Part shown: piece by piece, positions 5,962 through 6,816 of the stretch
How positions within the stretch are numbered: the first letter of the stretch is position 1
Layout: every line of letters starts with the position of its first letter
Source of the DNA: an uncultured Elusimicrobia bacterium
GTDB lineage: Bacteria > Elusimicrobiota > Endomicrobiia > Endomicrobiales > Endomicrobiaceae
DNA length: 6,816 bases
NCBI GenBank assembly: GCA_900321055.1
Contig: ONUQ01000071.1
Coordinates: 1 to 6,816 of the forward strand
Direction: 5' to 3'
Notes under the pieces: model-generated
What the model saw: the letters and a program-made list of their open reading frames with translations, nothing else
Databases searched by the model: none
Told to the model about the DNA's origin: nothing
Position numbers and translations under genes: made by a program

Positions 5962-6816
5962 TTATTGACTATAAGTTTGTCTTTTCAAATTATTTTTATT
6001 ATTATTTTTTGAAATATTAATTAATATTCCAAGCATATAAAAATTTATCAACATAGAAGATCCTCCATAAGACACAAAAGGTAACGGAAATCCCTTAGCC
6101 GGCAAAATACCTATTGTCATTCCCATATTAATAACAGACTGTATTGCCATGATTAACATTATTCCAAAAGACAAATATTTTCCAAAATCATCAGTACATT
6201 TTTTGTGTATGTATGAAATAATTCCAATATAGAACATAAAAAGTATTACTATAGATAAAGTTCCAAATAATCCATACTCTTCACCTATTATGGCAAATAT
6301 ATAGTCCGTATGTTTTTCCGGTAAATGATTTAGTTTTAGTTTACTGTTTCCGGCACCTTTACCTAATATTCCGCCTGAACCAAAAGCCGCAAAAGATATT
6401 TTTGAATTATAATCATCTGCTTTTTTTATATTTTTTTTATTATCATTATTTTGTTTTCCTATAACAAATTCTATAATCGGTTGCATCAATACTTTCACTC
6501 TATCTCTTCTATAATCTTCTTTTAATATAAAAGTTACCAATCCGATAATACCGACCAAACAAAGTATAATAATTCTTTTTGTATCTATTTTAGTTATAAA
6601 AAGCAATGAACTCCACACTATATACAATAAAATTATAGTTCCCAAATCTTTTTGAAAATATATAATTAAACAAAATACTCCAAGATATACTAAAGGAAAA
6701 ACATTGGCTTTCCAATTATTAATATTCTCTTTATGTCTGGATAAAAAATTAGCCATTATTATTGTTAACACTATTTTTGCAAGTTCGGACGGTTGAAAAT
6801 TAAAACTGCTAAAAGA
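5962..6816 (-). CDS. ftsW: Cell-division SEDS glycosyltransferase FtsW-like, 5' end outside window
   Basis: The reading frame stays open to the window edge, so 284 C-terminal residues are seen and perhaps a hundred or more N-terminal ones are missing. A GTG at 6769-6771 is not the start: the codons before it encode FNFQPSELAKIV, a core SEDS motif. Other signatures (numbered from the window edge) are QKDLGT (55-60), FGSGGILGKGAG (145-156), LPEKHTDYIFAIIGEE (165-180) and LPAKGFPLPFVSYGGSS (238-254). The PAKG form and the NSKLK stretch before LPEKHTD favour FtsW over RodA. FtsW polymerises lipid II into glycan strands at the septum with its partner PBP; the Asp in HTDYIF is probably the essential acidic residue. 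Two oddities are Lys for the usual Pro in QPDLGT and an Asn/Lys-rich insertion at about 120-135 in an extracytoplasmic loop. murG does not follow, so the usual dcw order is absent downstream. SEDS membership is certain; FtsW over RodA or SpoVE is likely. Confidence 0.88.
   Translation of the reverse strand, partial: SFSSFNFQPSELAKIVLTIIMANFLSRHKENINNWKANVFPLVYLGVFCLIIYFQKDLGTIILLYIVWSSLLFITKIDTKRIIILCLVGIIGLVTFILKEDYRRDRVKVLMQPIIEFVIGKQNNDNKKNIKKADDYNSKISFAAFGSGGILGKGAGNSKLKLNHLPEKHTDYIFAIIGEEYGLFGTLSIVILFMFYIGIISYIHKKCTDDFGKYLSFGIMLIMAIQSVINMGMTIGILPAKGFPLPFVSYGGSSMLINFYMLGILINISKNNNKNNLKRQTYSQ

Noticed and set aside
5962..6771. The ftsW-like gene read as a complete 269-residue gene starting at GTG 6771
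   Set aside because: The frame is open to 6816 and the codons upstream encode FNFQPSELAKIV, a core SEDS motif, so the GTG is an internal Val and the gene is cut by the window.

Overview
The window is an AT-rich bacterial chromosome segment (by eye about a quarter to a third G+C, with very AT-rich spacers). It carries five protein-coding genes in two convergent blocks. The gene set points to an anaerobic Gram-negative bacterium. LpxI implies lipid A and an outer membrane, HydG implies a [FeFe] hydrogenase, and FtsW implies a peptidoglycan-dividing cell. The lineage cannot be fixed from the sequence. An AT-rich gut or symbiont lineage such as Elusimicrobiota/Endomicrobia would fit, but that is a guess.

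Plus-strand block (3-3013): a 483-residue polytopic membrane protein resembling GT-C-type glycosyltransferase-like proteins is followed, with a one-base TAATG stop/start overlap, by a 519-residue beta-CASP metallo-beta-lactamase hydrolase. That hydrolase has every catalytic motif of the RNA-processing nuclease family (CPSF73/TTHA0252-like). It also has a convincing N-terminal signal peptide and an inserted segment with two CXXC pairs. A nuclease-type enzyme sent to the periplasm and translationally coupled to an envelope membrane protein is the most unusual thing here.

Minus-strand block (6816 down to 3190), in transcription order: the C-terminal three quarters of an FtsW-like SEDS glycosyltransferase, cut by the window end; a 331-base non-coding spacer with a dyad and a 21-base-period direct repeat; hydG, the radical-SAM tyrosine lyase of [FeFe] hydrogenase H-cluster assembly; a 188-base AT-rich spacer; and lpxI, the UDP-2,3-diacylglucosamine hydrolase of lipid A synthesis. 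The spacers suggest these three genes are not one tight operon. Each is apart from its usual partners (murG and the dcw genes, hydE/hydF/hydA, lpxA/lpxB), at least within this window.

Three of the five genes concern the cell envelope (the GT-C-like protein, lpxI, ftsW), and the exported hydrolase probably acts there too. hydG belongs to anaerobic hydrogen metabolism. No tRNA, rRNA, CRISPR array, insertion sequence or phage gene was recognised, and no strong intrinsic terminator was seen.
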